A DNA stretch of 64,000 nucleotides from Closterium sp. NIES-65 (lineage: Eukaryota > Streptophyta > Zygnematophyceae > Desmidiales > Closteriaceae): positions 3,844,001 through 3,908,000 of the forward strand of contig CANXME010002068.1 in the NCBI GenBank assembly GCA_948144175.1, read 5' to 3'. A program made the translations under genes and the position numbers. Every line of letters begins with the position of its first letter. The stretch's first letter is position 1. Below the pieces are notes generated by a model. The model made no database searches. It was given only the letters and a program-made list of their open reading frames with translations, and had not been told where the DNA came from. Below, piece by piece: positions 11,201 to 20,787 of the stretch.

Positions 11201-12743
11201 GATGCGGAATACAACAACCAAATAGAAAATGGGACATGGGAGCTGGTGCCACTGCTAGAGGGGAAGAAAGCCATAAGCTGTGGCTGGATTCCAAGGATTA
11301 AAACTGACAACAAAGGAGCCGTGTCAGTTTACAAGAGTAGGCTGGTTGCAAGGGGATACCCAGCAAAAAGAGAAGGAGGACTTCAAGGAAACGTTTGCTG
11401 CAATTGCTAAGTCACCAACAATCTGTGTTCTCCTCGCCGGTGCAGCTGTGTGCGGGTGGGTGATAGGTCAGATGGATATCACCACAGCCTTCCTCTATGG
11501 GCTGATAGATGTGGAGGTGTTCATGTCACAGTCGCCGGGTTATGAGGATGGTACCGGGCGTATGTGCAAGCTGAAGAAGGCCATCTATGGCCTCAAACAA
11601 GCACCACGCTGCTGGTACAAGAAGCTGTCTTCGGTTCTAGAGGAGATAGGCTTCAGGGTGAGTGCATGTGACGAGGGTCTTTTCTTCATGGGGGAGGAGA
11701 GCCTCGTCATGTTCCTGGTGTACGTGGACGACATCCTCTTGTTCTGGAGCAGCAAGCAAGAGGTGATGAAGGTGCAGCAGAAGCTAATGCAAAACTTCAA
11801 GTGCAAGACCCTGGGGGAGGCGAATTACTACCTTGGGATGCACATTGAGAGGGATGTCAGCAATGGATGGGTGAAGCTGCACTAGGAGAAGTATATCAAC
11901 GACATGGGGAGCAAGTATGAGGTTGAGGTCGGAAGGAAGATTGCCACACCACTTCCACCCGAGTTCAAACTCGTCAAGGCTGGTGAGAATGAACGGGTGG
12001 ATCAGTGGGAGCAGGCTCGTTTTCAGTCAATGGTAGGGAGTTTGCTCTATGCAGCCGTGCACACGAGGCCGGATGTCTTGTTTGCTGTGGGGCAGCTAGC
12101 TAGGGTGGTACAAAATCCCACCGAGGAACAGGTGGATGCAGCTGAGCGTATCATCAAGTATTTGAACTCATATCCCACCGATGGAGTTCAATACTCGGTC
12201 GTGGCTCAAAGGAAGCAGAAGGGAGCTGAGGTTCTCAAGGAAAAGGGGGAACATCATGGAGAGAGGGGGCTGTTTCTCACAGGGTATGCTGATGCAACTT
12301 GGGCATCGGAAAAGGAAGACATGTCCTCTATGGGAGGATATGTGTGCGTGATAGGTGGTGGGCCCGTGAGCTGGAGGTCAAAGAAACAGGTGGAAACGGC
12401 GGGTTCTAGTGCTGAAGCCAAGTATATGTCCATGTATCATGCAGCCAAGGAGCTGATTTGGATGAGGAAGATGCTGGAGGAGATAGGGCACGAGCAGAAA
12501 ACGGCTACACCGCTATTTTGTGACAACTCCAGTGCCATCGCAATGTCCAAGAACGCGGTGCTGCAAGGGCTCACCAAGCACATGCAAATCAAATGGCATT
12601 GGCTGCGCAAGGAAGTGCAGAGGGGATCCATTCAACCTCTCTATGTGAAAATACAGCAGCAGCAGACAGATTTTCTCACGAAGCGGCTTGCTGAAGAACC
12701 TCACTGGCGCTGTGCTAAGCTGTGCGGTATGAGCCTCAACTAG
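8258..12743 (+). pseudogene. gag-pol: C2 gag-pol polyprotein, three lesions
   Basis: A single copia polyprotein frame starting at 8258. Order: Gag N-terminal domain; basic Gly-rich stretch; classical knuckle CWYCEKVGHPWFKC (CX2CX4HX4C, near 9150-9195); protease ILDTGAAWTMTP (9382-); gag-pre-integrase HRRLGHMG with C..C; integrase with Asp in DMDVVG, Asp in RTDRGGEF and Glu in GVAERAGR; RT with YVDDILLF (11720-); RNase H with DATWA, SSAEAKY and CDNSSAIA. It ends GMSLN-TAG. Lesions: in-frame TAG at 8585-8587 after DLAQR, a one-base frame change near 11360 after VARGY, and TAG at 11883-11885 where relatives have Gln before EKYI. Divergence from the short-LTR copies is large. Confidence 0.9.
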
Positions 12744-12773
12744 GCTCATGCAAGGAGGTGCAAGCAGGCCACT

Positions 12774-12788
12774 GCTTGAGGGGGAGTT
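12774..12788 (+). other. C2 polypurine tract
   Basis: GCTTGAGGGGGAGTT lies immediately before the TGTTGGG start of the 3' LTR and 30 bp after the pol stop, the expected plus-strand primer. Confidence 0.85.
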
Positions 12789-14030
12789 TGTTGGGTGCAA
12801 ATCTTAATTTTGCACGTCAACCAGTCGCATGCATGAAGTCCCGCATTTTGTGTCTGTTCTGTGCGCATTTGTTTCTGCATTCTCTTTCATGTGTTTTCGT
12901 TGGGGGCACATGAGAAGTCATGACGGATCATGACGAGTCATGAATTCTCATGACGACTCATGTTCATTCGCTAATTTTCATGAACAACCATGAGCGTTCA
13001 TGAAAGTTCCAAGTGTCATGAAAGCTCATGAAAGTTCACAAATTTTCATGTACGCTCATGGCGAGAGTTGAGTGTGTCGGGGAAGTGTGCCTTGAGTCTT
13101 TTCTTGACTCGGCCCTTTGACCAATTTCGCGTTGGTCAAAAAGTGCGCAAAAGTAAGGACCCACACGTGGGGTCCTGACATGCGCGTGTGGCCCCTCAGG
13201 GCCCGCGCGTGTGTCGCAACTGTTGCGACCGTACACAGTTGCACGATCGTAACAAGTCAGGGCTCATTACGGCCTTGTCACGCGCAGGACAAAGCACGAT
13301 CGCGTCAGAGCTCGTCTTTTCCTGCTTGACCGAGGGTGCCTCGGGATTACCGTTGACCAACCGCATCCCCGCGCTGACTTGGAAACAGCAGGCTTTGCGC
13401 GAAAGTCACGCTGCTTAGCGTGATCATTTTGACGCAGGTACAAAACGGTAAATACCGTTTTACCAACGGTAAAATCCGTTTTAAAACTAGAAAACGGTTT
13501 CCCACACGAGTATTCATGATTCCTCATGAGAACTCGCGGAAGTTCATGACGAGAATCAGCAGGGGAGTTTGATTTCAATTCAAGTGGATTAGAGTTAATT
13601 CTAATGAGGCAGATTCAGCCAAATTCTTGAGCAGTTTCACAACTGTTTTCTAATACAGCAAGGCGAGGCCCTGGATTCCAGTTAAGCAACTGCTTTATGT
13701 TTTCCTTTGTGTGTTTAGGACTTTACATAAATGTGTGCTTGTACTTGTTCATTTTCAATCAATGCAATTACGCTTTTCAAAGCCTAGAATTCTACTACTA
13801 CGTATTGACGAGAGTAGAAACGTAACGTGGTGCTGCCGAAACGCTGCTCGACCAGATTAATCACTCCACAATTCAAGCAAGGCATAACTACTCACTTTAT
13901 TTTTTCTTACGCCCTTGGCTATGAGGTGACATGCTGTCATACTCGGAGGGTCAAAAGTGAAGTTAAGTGTTGCCACGTTTGAGTTCGTGGTTCAGTTTTA
14001 AACGCTTCTGCATAGTACTTAGAGTCAACA
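12789..14030 (+). repeat. C2 3' LTR
   Basis: A 1242-bp LTR, TGTTGGG to GTCAACA, with 5-bp TGTTG/CAACA inverted ends. It carries the 10-bp-phased TCATGA array (12918-12965), the 17-bp palindrome (13213-13229) and AAAACGGTAAATACCGTTTT (13442-13461). It is uninterrupted, so it serves as the reference for placing the insertions in the 5' LTR. Confidence 0.9.
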
Positions 14031-14217
14031 TGTGGTATCAGAGCTGGTCCTTAGCCATTCTCAACGTATCCATCGATGGGGCCGCCTGGAGAAGAAGGGA
14101 ATTAAGCCCCCGCGTGTAGTGGTAGCCAAGAATCTGGTGTCTCCGCACCTAGGATAGCCAAAACGCTGCTCGACCAGATTACTCACTCCACAATTCAAGC
14201 AAGGCATAAAAACTCAC
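14031..14217 (+). mobile_element. Tandem remnant of a second C2 copy
   Basis: Directly after the 3' LTR the sequence repeats 8213-8338 (primer site, leader, first ~80 bp of gag). It then jumps at about 14155 to a piece of C2 LTR matching 8021-8080. This is an LTR-internal-LTR-internal arrangement, later interrupted by C4 at 14218. Confidence 0.8.
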
Positions 14218-14343
14218 TGTCAAACTTATATGCTATAGTCTGTGTAGGCTGTAGTGGGGTAGAAAATATGGGGTACAACACTTTTAGCTTTTCCTACTTG
14301 TACCCACCTGTTTCCTAGTGCATTCATTCCTCATTTCTTCACA
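14218..14343 (+). repeat. C4 5' LTR
   Basis: A 126-bp LTR, TGTCAAACTTATA to TTCTTCACA, with the shared GGCTGTAGTGGGGTAG core. It is closest to the C1 LTR. Confidence 0.85.
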
Positions 14344-14372
14344 TGGTATAGAGCAGGTTCCCCAGTGGAAAC
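14344..14372 (+). other. C4 primer-binding site and hairpin
   Basis: TGGTATAGAGCAG follows the LTR; then GTTCCC-CAGT-GGAAAC, the conserved stem with one C-A mismatch. Confidence 0.7.
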
Positions 14373-15264
14373 GCTTCCTAAGGCCCACCACTGAAAATCG
14401 AAAAAAAAAATAAAAAAAATCTGAACGGAGCGCGAGTCGCCTCTGCCCGAGGCGCGCCTCGTGGGCCGCCCTCTCGTCGCGTCCCCTGCCCTTAGCGACA
14501 CGTCGTGCCCTCCTAGAGGCCCCTCTCACGGCCCCTCGCGCCACCCCTAGCGGCCACGTCGCCACCCTTCGCGGCCCGTCGCCGCCCCTCGCGACCCTGT
14601 CGCCACCCCTAGCGGCCCCGTCGCCACCCTTCGCGGCCCCGTCGCCGCCCCTAGCGGCCCCGTCGCGGCCACTTGCGGCTCCGTTTCCGCCCCTCGCGGC
14701 CCCGTCGCCGCCTGTTACGGCCCCGTCGCCGCCATTCGCGGCCCCGTCGCCGCCCCTAGCGGCTCTGTCCCCGCCCCTCGCGGCCCCGTCGCCGCCCGTT
14801 GCGGCCCCGTCGCCGCCCTTCGCGGCCCAGTCGCCGCCCGTTGCGGCCCCGTCGCCGCCTGTTGCGGCCCCGTCCCCGCTCTTCTCGGCCCCTCGTGGCC
14901 CCTTCGCGGCCCCGTCGCCGCCCTACGCGGCCCCTCCCCAGACCCAGCAGCAGCAGCGGCCACCTCTACCGCTGCAGCCACCGCGGCTGCCGACTGCAGC
15001 CGCCTCTACTTCCGGCCGCCGCCGCCGCTGCCGCTCCAGAAGCCGCAGCCGCCGCAGCCGCAGCCGAGACAGCAGCTGCCGCAGCCGCCACAGCCGCTGT
15101 CGCCGCCGCCACCGCCACTGTTGCAGCCCTATCCCTCCAAGCGCGCCTCGGCCCTGCCTCACCACCTGCGGGCCTCTACCTACCCGCCCTGGTAAGAGCA
15201 CTCCTGAGCAGCACCTCTACCACCACCCTGCTCTTACTGCTAGCCTGCTGCTGCCACTGCTGCC
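14373..15264 (+). repeat. C4 leader with minisatellites
   Basis: After an A-rich tract (14399-14420) comes a long array of CGGCCCCGTCGCCGCCCCT-like units (about 14530-14940). A CGCCGC/CAGCAG-rich stretch follows (14940-15130), then a less repetitive segment up to the gag start. I see no gene. Confidence 0.68.
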
Positions 15265-15450
15265 ATGGCTGCTCCTAATGTTCTCACTTTTGATGCTGAG
15301 GGTCGGGCTGTCGACTTTGAGGTCTGGGTCGATGACCTACAGCTTTTCCTAAAGTGCGATAGGACAGATGGTCTCTCCCTATTCGATCTCACGTCTGGCA
15401 CCTCTCCTGCCCCTCCTGCCGATGCTGACAGCACTGTTCGCTCACAATGG
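15265..15450 (+). pseudogene. gag: C4 gag, part before the C5 insertion
   Basis: It starts MAAPNVLTFDAEGRAVDF, the standard N-terminus of this group, and stays open for 62 codons to the C5 insertion point after TVRSQW. The frame resumes at 19661 (ATHDAAARLAVRSHL) once C5 and one copy of the duplication are removed, so the insertion alone split the gene here. Confidence 0.85.
15446..15450. other. Target-site duplication of C5 (AATGG)
   Basis: AATGG at 15446-15450 is repeated at 19656-19660, directly flanking the two outer LTR ends of C5. Removing C5 plus one copy restores the C4 gag frame, which confirms both boundaries. Confidence 0.95.
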
Positions 15451-15581
15451 TGTGAAACTATGAGCAGAGGAATGAATTGACTAGGTCAGAGTTGGGTACA
15501 AATACAACCCTAGCAAACTGTACCCCATATGTGCTACCCCACTATAGCCTACAAACATGCATCAGCTATAATAATCTGACA
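15451..15581 (-). repeat. C5 3' LTR
   Basis: A 131-bp LTR, TGTCAGATTATTATAGCTG to AGTTTCACA on the minus strand, full length for this group. Confidence 0.92.
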
Positions 15582-15605
15582 CACCCCCATAGGCAAAGTG
15601 GGGGA
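15582..15605 (-). other. C5 polypurine tract in a hairpin
   Basis: On the minus strand CCCCCACTTTGCCTATGGGGG is followed by TG and the LTR. The G-tract that should prime plus-strand synthesis can pair with the preceding C-tract (stem CCCCCA/TGGGGG). Confidence 0.75.
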
Positions 15606-15785
15606 GAACAAGGGGTCACAAGACCAGTCAAGCAAAGCAAAACAAGCTCAGGGTGGATCACAAAGTCACCACACAGTCCGAGCACAAGAGCAAGGCCAGA
15701 GGCCAGTTCACATGCAGGAGTAAAGACATATATATAAAACTAGACAAGCAAGAGCAGGTATATATATGTCAAAGTACAAGTAAAG

Positions 15786-18700
15786 TCAAGAAGAGAGCAA
15801 GTGAGGCAAGACAGGTACAAGACCCAGCTGGGTACAAAAGCGCTGATGGTCGCAAGGCGCAAGTGCCTTGGTGAACACATCAGCAGTGTTGGCCTCAGAG
15901 GCCACGTAAGCAAGTCGCAACTGACCACGCTGCTGCAGCTCACGAGCAAGGAAGTAGCGGAGAGCAATGTGCTTCGTTCTGTGCTCCAAGCGCTGCTCTC
16001 GACACAAGGCCAACATGGCCTTGTTGTCTACGTACAGCACTGGAGGAGAACGAGGCAGCTCTCCAAGGTCAGTCAGCAGGTAGGTGAGCCAGCGAAGCTC
16101 CTGTGCAGCCATGGCCCCGGCGTAGATCTCAGCCTCACAACTGGAGCCGAGAACCGAAGACGAGCGAGTAGACCGCCACGAGACAGAGCCGGAACCAAGG
16201 CTGAAGGTGTAACCCTGTGACGACCGCTGCGTAGCCTGGTCGTCAGCCCAAGAAGCGTCTGCGTGCCCAGTAAGGACCACTGGACTCCGCCCTCCAAGCA
16301 CTAGCCCCATGCCCGACGTACTGCACAGGTAGCGCAATACCCTCTTCGCTGCAGCCATGTGCTCTGGTCGGTGTCTCCCAGGAGCAACATAGCGTGCAAG
16401 GATGCTCAGAGGGTATGCAAGGTCAGGTCGAGTGCAGGTCATCAGGTACATGAGGCAGCCAACAAGCTCTGCATACGGACCACTCGACTCTACGGACTCA
16501 TCCGAAGGCAGAGCTGAGAGTGAGTGGCGAGTAGGCAGAGGAGTGGCCTGAGGCGAGGAGTACGTGAAGCCGAAGCGCTGAAGGACCTGCTGCACCATGT
16601 GTGACTGAGTCAGGGTAATGGTGCGGCGTGCTCTGTCCCGAGTGATCTGCAAGCCAAGGTAGCTGCGCAGTTCACCCAGGTCTGTGCACGTGTGTCTCTT
16701 CAGCAGCTCGGACTTCACGTAGGCGAGTCCAGCAGTGTCCGCTGTGGCAAAGACCAAGTCGTCGACGTACACGAGGATGTAGAACGGCGGCAGGGAAGTG
16801 TCGGTGCGAAGAAACAGCGACGGGTCAGCAGTAGAAGGAGCAAACCCAAGAGCCGCAAGCGTAGTCCTCAGTGTGTCGTGCCACTCACGCGGTGCCTGGC
16901 GGAGACCGTAGACTGGCCGTCGGAGGCTCCACTGGGTGCCAGGAGGGAAAGTCCCAGTGAAGCCAGGCGGACGGCGCAGCCAGATCTCCTCGTGCAGGCT
17001 ACCCTGCAGGAACGCAGTGCTGAAGTCGAGAGAGTGAAGCTCGTAGTCGCGCTGAGCGGCAATGTGCAGCAGCACCCGAAGAGTGGTCATCTTCGGGGTG
17101 GGAGAGAAGGTCTGAAAGTAGTCAACTCCCTGCCGCTGACTGAAGCCACGAGCCACGTAACGCGCCTTGAAGACAGGCGGCGAGCCCGGCGGCCGCTTCA
17201 CCCTGAAGATCCACATGCCACTGACGATGTTCGCCCCAGGAGGGGGAACCGCGTCAACGTAGGTGCCTGTGGACTTCCAGGAAGCCATCTCTGCATCCAT
17301 AGCTGCCTGCCACTGAGAGGAGTAGGGACCCTCTACGGCCTCCGCGTAAGAACGCGGAGTCGGGATGTCTAGTGCATCCGGGTCTCCCTCAGGGGCTAGC
17401 AGTACAGACGCGAGACGAGGTGAAGCAGCGGCTAGACACTGGAACTCCTCCTGCCTGTCCTCTAGGACGTCCGTGCCAAGGGCACACTCACCCCCGACGG
17501 ACGGAGGACAGGCGGACTCAGACTCAGCGACAAGACGAGCAGCGTAGTCTAGACGACAGCGCGCAGCAAAGTCGACAAGCTCAGTGACAAGGGCAGACGC
17601 AGCAGACGACTCGAAGGAAGGGTCAGTGACAGCAGTAGCAAGGAGACGCGTGACAGTAGGACTGGCAGCACGAAGAGAGTCCGACTCCGGGTCGGCAAGA
17701 GCAGGAAGAGAGGAAGCAGGAGGAGAAGGCAAAGGGGCACGCAGAGGAGCAGTGGACGGACGCAGTGACATCCGGTGCGTGCCAGGGACAGGAGGAGGAC
17801 GCTGACGCGACCCGCGACCACTAGCGCGCTCAGTACGAACAGGCGACGCAGGACGAGACGCAGGCTCACGACGCTCAGTAAGACCTCCAGTCGGACCAGC
17901 GTAGGGAGAAGGAGCAGGCAAAGGGGAGGCAGGCTGTAGCTGTGGCTGTGACCGGACAGGCTGCGGACCCTCTAAGGAAGGAGGAGGAGGTGTAAGACCA
18001 AGAACCTGCTGCAGGAGCGGAACGAAGTACGGTCGAGGCCGCGCGGCGACGCCAGAAACAGCAGGAACAGCACCAGCACCCCCGGCAGGAGCACCCACTC
18101 CAGCAGCACCTCCAGCAGAACCACCAGAAGCTCCAGAACCTCCAGCAGCAGCACCAGGAGCACCGTCAGTCGGACCACCAACCGCAGGCTCAGCGCCAAC
18201 GTCCTCAGCAGGACCAGCTCCAGGAGAACACTCAGACCCAGCAGTTCCAGCACCCACAGGACGAGCACCGCCAGGTCGCGTGGCAGCAGCGCCCTCCGCA
18301 GCCGAAGAACCACCAGCACCAGCGGCACGCCTCCAGCGCCGGGCAAACCACTCACGTAGCTCCTGTGGAGAGAGCGGCTCCCGGTGAGACGAAGCACCCC
18401 CAGGCACAGCACCTCCAGGCTCGGCACCTCCCGGCTCAGCACCCCCAGGCTCAGTACCCCCAGACACAGCACCCCCAGGCACAGCACCCCCAGGCTCAGC
18501 ACCCCCAGGCTCAGCACCCCCAGGCCCAGCACCCCCAGACTCCGCACCCCCAGGCTCAGCACCCCTAGACTCCGCACCCCCAGGCTCAGCTCCCGCAGCA
18601 GCACCGGAGTCACCAGTGACCTCGACAGGCTCGACCGCGTCTACCTGAGACACACCTGAAGGGGCAGGACCCTGAGGGGGGAGGGGGACTACTGGGGGGG

Positions 18701-19466
18701 GACCTGGTACCAAGAAGAGGGGGGGTGGGGGGAGGGACGGAGTGCGGTAGGGGAAGAGGCGGTAGTAGGGTACCGACTCGTCGAACGTGACGTCCTGGGA
18801 GGACAGAACACGTCGAGAGGTGGGGTGGTAAAACTGCCACCCAGGGGCGTCGGGGGGGAACCCGAGGAAGACGCAGGGAGAAGCACGAGGGGACAGCTTG
18901 TCCGCAGACAGGTCGCGAACAAACGCCCGAGATCCCCAGACCCGGAACGCCGACGCATCGCCAACCTTCCCCGTCCACAACAGAGCTGGGGAGGTCTCCG
19001 GTCGAGAGACCCTGGGGTGGAGGTTGATCTGGTGCGCAGCGTACCTGACCGCAAACGGCCACAGAAAATGGGGAGCAGCCGCATGCATCATGGACGTACG
19101 AGCGACGTCCATGACCATGCCAATGCGGCGCTCAGCGATCCCATTCTGCTGTGGTGAGTCCGGAAGCGTGAAGGTCTGACGGATGCCTCGCACACGACAG
19201 TAGGTACTCAGGAGGGCCGAGGAGAACTCTCCGCCTCTGTCCGAGTGCAGACGCAAGACAGGGAAGTCAGAGCCAAAGCTTCTCCGAAGCTGAAGACGAG
19301 CTGCGCGGATCCAGTCGATCAACACCTGAGTGACCTCACCCTTGCTGCGCAAGGGGAAGACTGTGGTGTAACGCGAGTAGTCGTCAACGACTAGCAGGAA
19401 GTAGCGCTCCTGACCCTGTCCACGGACGCGGGCTGGGCCCCACACGTCCATGTGAAGCGTCTGCAA
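15786..19466 (-). CDS. pol: C5 integrase-reverse transcriptase-RNase H polyprotein
   Basis: An uninterrupted 1226-codon frame ending in TGA. The first Met (19466) lies inside integrase; the frame is open further upstream to about 19565 and includes the CVPC Cys pair, but the His pair of the zinc finger is deleted, so this is not a natural start. Integrase core: Asp in LHMDVWGP, Asp in LHSDRGGEF, Glu in NGIAERRIG. The integrase C-terminal part (FYHPTSRRVLSSQDVTFDES) is followed by a linker of GGAEP repeats (about 18400-18600) and an Ala/Gly-rich tract. RT has AAMDAEMASWKSTGTY, STAFLQGSLHEEIW and YVDDLVFATAD; RNase H has GHADASWADD, SSCEAEIYAGAM and YVDNKAM. All visible catalytic residues are kept. 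Enzymatic function is inferred. Confidence 0.9.
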   Translation of the reverse strand: MQTLHMDVWGPARVRGQGQERYFLLVVDDYSRYTTVFPLRSKGEVTQVLIDWIRAARLQLRRSFGSDFPVLRLHSDRGGEFSSALLSTYCRVRGIRQTFTLPDSPQQNGIAERRIGMVMDVARTSMMHAAAPHFLWPFAVRYAAHQINLHPRVSRPETSPALLWTGKVGDASAFRVWGSRAFVRDLSADKLSPRASPCVFLGFPPDAPGWQFYHPTSRRVLSSQDVTFDESVPYYRLFPYRTPSLPPPPLFLVPGPPPVVPLPPQGPAPSGVSQVDAVEPVEVTGDSGAAAGAEPGGAESRGAEPGGAESGGAGPGGAEPGGAEPGGAVPGGAVSGGTEPGGAEPGGAEPGGAVPGGASSHREPLSPQELREWFARRWRRAAGAGGSSAAEGAAATRPGGARPVGAGTAGSECSPGAGPAEDVGAEPAVGGPTDGAPGAAAGGSGASGGSAGGAAGVGAPAGGAGAVPAVSGVAARPRPYFVPLLQQVLGLTPPPPSLEGPQPVRSQPQLQPASPLPAPSPYAGPTGGLTERREPASRPASPVRTERASGRGSRQRPPPVPGTHRMSLRPSTAPLRAPLPSPPASSLPALADPESDSLRAASPTVTRLLATAVTDPSFESSAASALVTELVDFAARCRLDYAARLVAESESACPPSVGGECALGTDVLEDRQEEFQCLAAASPRLASVLLAPEGDPDALDIPTPRSYAEAVEGPYSSQWQAAMDAEMASWKSTGTYVDAVPPPGANIVSGMWIFRVKRPPGSPPVFKARYVARGFSQRQGVDYFQTFSPTPKMTTLRVLLHIAAQRDYELHSLDFSTAFLQGSLHEEIWLRRPPGFTGTFPPGTQWSLRRPVYGLRQAPREWHDTLRTTLAALGFAPSTADPSLFLRTDTSLPPFYILVYVDDLVFATADTAGLAYVKSELLKRHTCTDLGELRSYLGLQITRDRARRTITLTQSHMVQQVLQRFGFTYSSPQATPLPTRHSLSALPSDESVESSGPYAELVGCLMYLMTCTRPDLAYPLSILARYVAPGRHRPEHMAAAKRVLRYLCSTSGMGLVLGGRSPVVLTGHADASWADDQATQRSSQGYTFSLGSGSVSWRSTRSSSVLGSSCEAEIYAGAMAAQELRWLTYLLTDLGELPRSPPVLYVDNKAMLALCREQRLEHRTKHIALRYFLARELQQRGQLRLAYVASEANTADVFTKALAPCDHQRFCTQLGLVPVLPHLLSS

Positions 19467-19565
19467 CGGGGCCTCTGTCGGAGGAAACTGGGAGGAGTGA
19501 GGGGCAGCACGCTGGCGCCCCTCGACACAGGGGACACAGGCAGGGCCAGGGCCCGGAGGAAGGGG

Positions 19566-19655
19566 TTGGGTACAAATACAACCCTAGCAAACTGTACCCC
19601 ATATGTGCTACCCCACTATAGCCTACAAACATGCATCAGCTATAATAATCTGACA
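19566..19655 (-). repeat. C5 5' LTR remnant
   Basis: The outer 90 bp of the LTR, identical to the matching part of the 3' LTR. It joins integrase sequence at about 19565, so the inner ~41 bp and the primer site are deleted. Confidence 0.9.
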
Positions 19656-19660
19656 AATGG

Positions 19661-20760
19661 GCCACACATGATGCTGCTGCCCGTCTTGCTGTTCGTAGTC
19701 ACTTGCCGTCCTCTGAGCGCGCGCACTTTGGTCAGTATAAGAGCGCTAAGACCCAGTACGACGCTGTAGTTGCACGCTACTCTTCCCCTGCCACTGCTGC
19801 TCTTAGTCGCCTCATGCTGCCGTACCTGTTCCCTGACCTCGCCGCCTTTTCCACAGTCGCTGACCTAGTTACGCACCTTCGCACTAGTGACACTCGCTAC
19901 CGCGCTGGGCTTCCTGCTGAGTTCTGCGCCAAGAACCCCACCCCCATGTACATCACCCTCTACTACATAGTCACCCGGCTCCCTGACTCCCTTTGCTCGG
20001 TCAGGGACCACTTCCTCTCTGTTTGCCCCACCACACTCACCGTTGACCTCCTCGAGGAGCGCCTCCAGGCAGCTGAGAAGAGCATAGTCACTGTAGGAGC
20101 CTCTCGTGGTGACCCTCTTACTCCCTTCTTTGAGGGTTGTTCCCCCTCCCCCCTCCTTCCCTCTGTTGCCTCTGCTGCTGCGGCCGACCTCGTTGGCCTC
20201 GAGTCAGTCGGAGCTGTGTCTGCCCCTCGCGGGAGACGCCGCACCGGCAAGGGAAAAGGGGGCACGGGTGCTGGAGGAGCTGGCGAGGGCTGTGGAGCTC
20301 GCGGTGGAGGCGGTGGAGGGGGTGGGGGTGGTGGTGGGAGTGGTGGCGGGGGTGGGGGCGTCGGTGGCGGCAGTGGAGGCGGAGGAGGCGGCGGCAGTGG
20401 TGGTGGGAGCGGAGGAGGCGGAGGTGGCGGCGGCGGTGGAGGTGGCGGCGGCAGCGGTGGGACTTGTCAGGGCGGCTCTACGCAGAGGAGCGTCTCCGGT
20501 GGTGGTCAGCGGCAGTAGCAGCAGCGCACTCGTGAGACCCCGTCCCTCCGGCAGCTTCGTGAGTGGTACGCTTCGCGTCAGCGGGGTGGGGGTGCTGGTC
20601 CCTGTACCTACGTCCTGCGTATCGGCGACCGTACGGGTGAGCAGTGCAGGGGCCCGCACCCCACCCAGCGCTGCTTCGGCCGCCTGACGGACACCTGGCA
20701 TCTCCAGTTCCCAGACGCCACTGAGATCCCTCGCTGGGGAGAGATGCAGAGGTCGGAGAT
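19661..20760 (+). pseudogene. gag: C4 gag, part after the C5 insertion
   Basis: It continues Gag from ATHDAAARLAV through YITLYYIVTRLPDSL, the Arg/Lys-Gly segment and a poly-Gly domain to GGGQRQ, where TAG at 20516-20518 replaces a Gln of the poly-Gln run. Beyond the stop the Cys/His segment is readable: GPCTYVLRIGDRTGEQC, then GGPH-type spacing and RCFGRLTD. The Pro run is CCCCACCCCC, an interrupted version of the C-run seen in other copies. A small deletion near 20745, in the VAIFDLDYDAI region, puts gag and pol in different frames. Confidence 0.82.
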
Positions 20761-20787
20761 CTTGATTATGATGCTATTATTGCTGCC

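Larger units (their letters stand above)
3228..14030 (+). mobile_element. Copia element C2 with long LTRs
   Basis: A Ty1/copia element distinct from the others: LTRs of about 1.24 kb with TGTTG/CAACA ends, an exact TGGTATCAGAGC primer site, one gag-pol frame and a polypurine tract. Base composition is less GC-rich than its neighbours. The 5' LTR is interrupted twice, by C1 (its first ~126 bp lie left of C1, outside the window) and by Q plus C3 (3622-7490). The 3' LTR runs directly into a second copy of the primer site and gag start. Confidence 0.88.
15451..19655 (-). mobile_element. Copia element C5, young, 5'-deleted
   Basis: A 4205-bp element with exact 5-bp duplication. The 3' LTR (15451-15581) is complete. 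The 5' LTR keeps only its outer ~90 bp, identical to the 3' LTR over that length. The rest of that LTR, the primer site, leader, gag, protease and gag-pre-integrase are missing; the sequence goes straight into integrase. The enzyme frame is uninterrupted. It is the youngest-looking element in the window. Confidence 0.92.

Noticed and set aside
8585..11885. TAG codons in otherwise open pol frames as evidence for a genetic code with UAG as Gln
   Set aside because: Several TAG codons replace Glu, Trp or Tyr, TAA and TGA also interrupt frames, C2 and C8 pol appear to end in TAG, and the intact 1226-codon C5 frame contains none. Decay explains the pattern better.
16692..17372. Plus-strand ORFs opposite C5 pol and similar antisense ORFs opposite other pol regions
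   Set aside because: They mirror codon-biased pol on the other strand, recur opposite every copy at the same place, and carry no recognisable domain.
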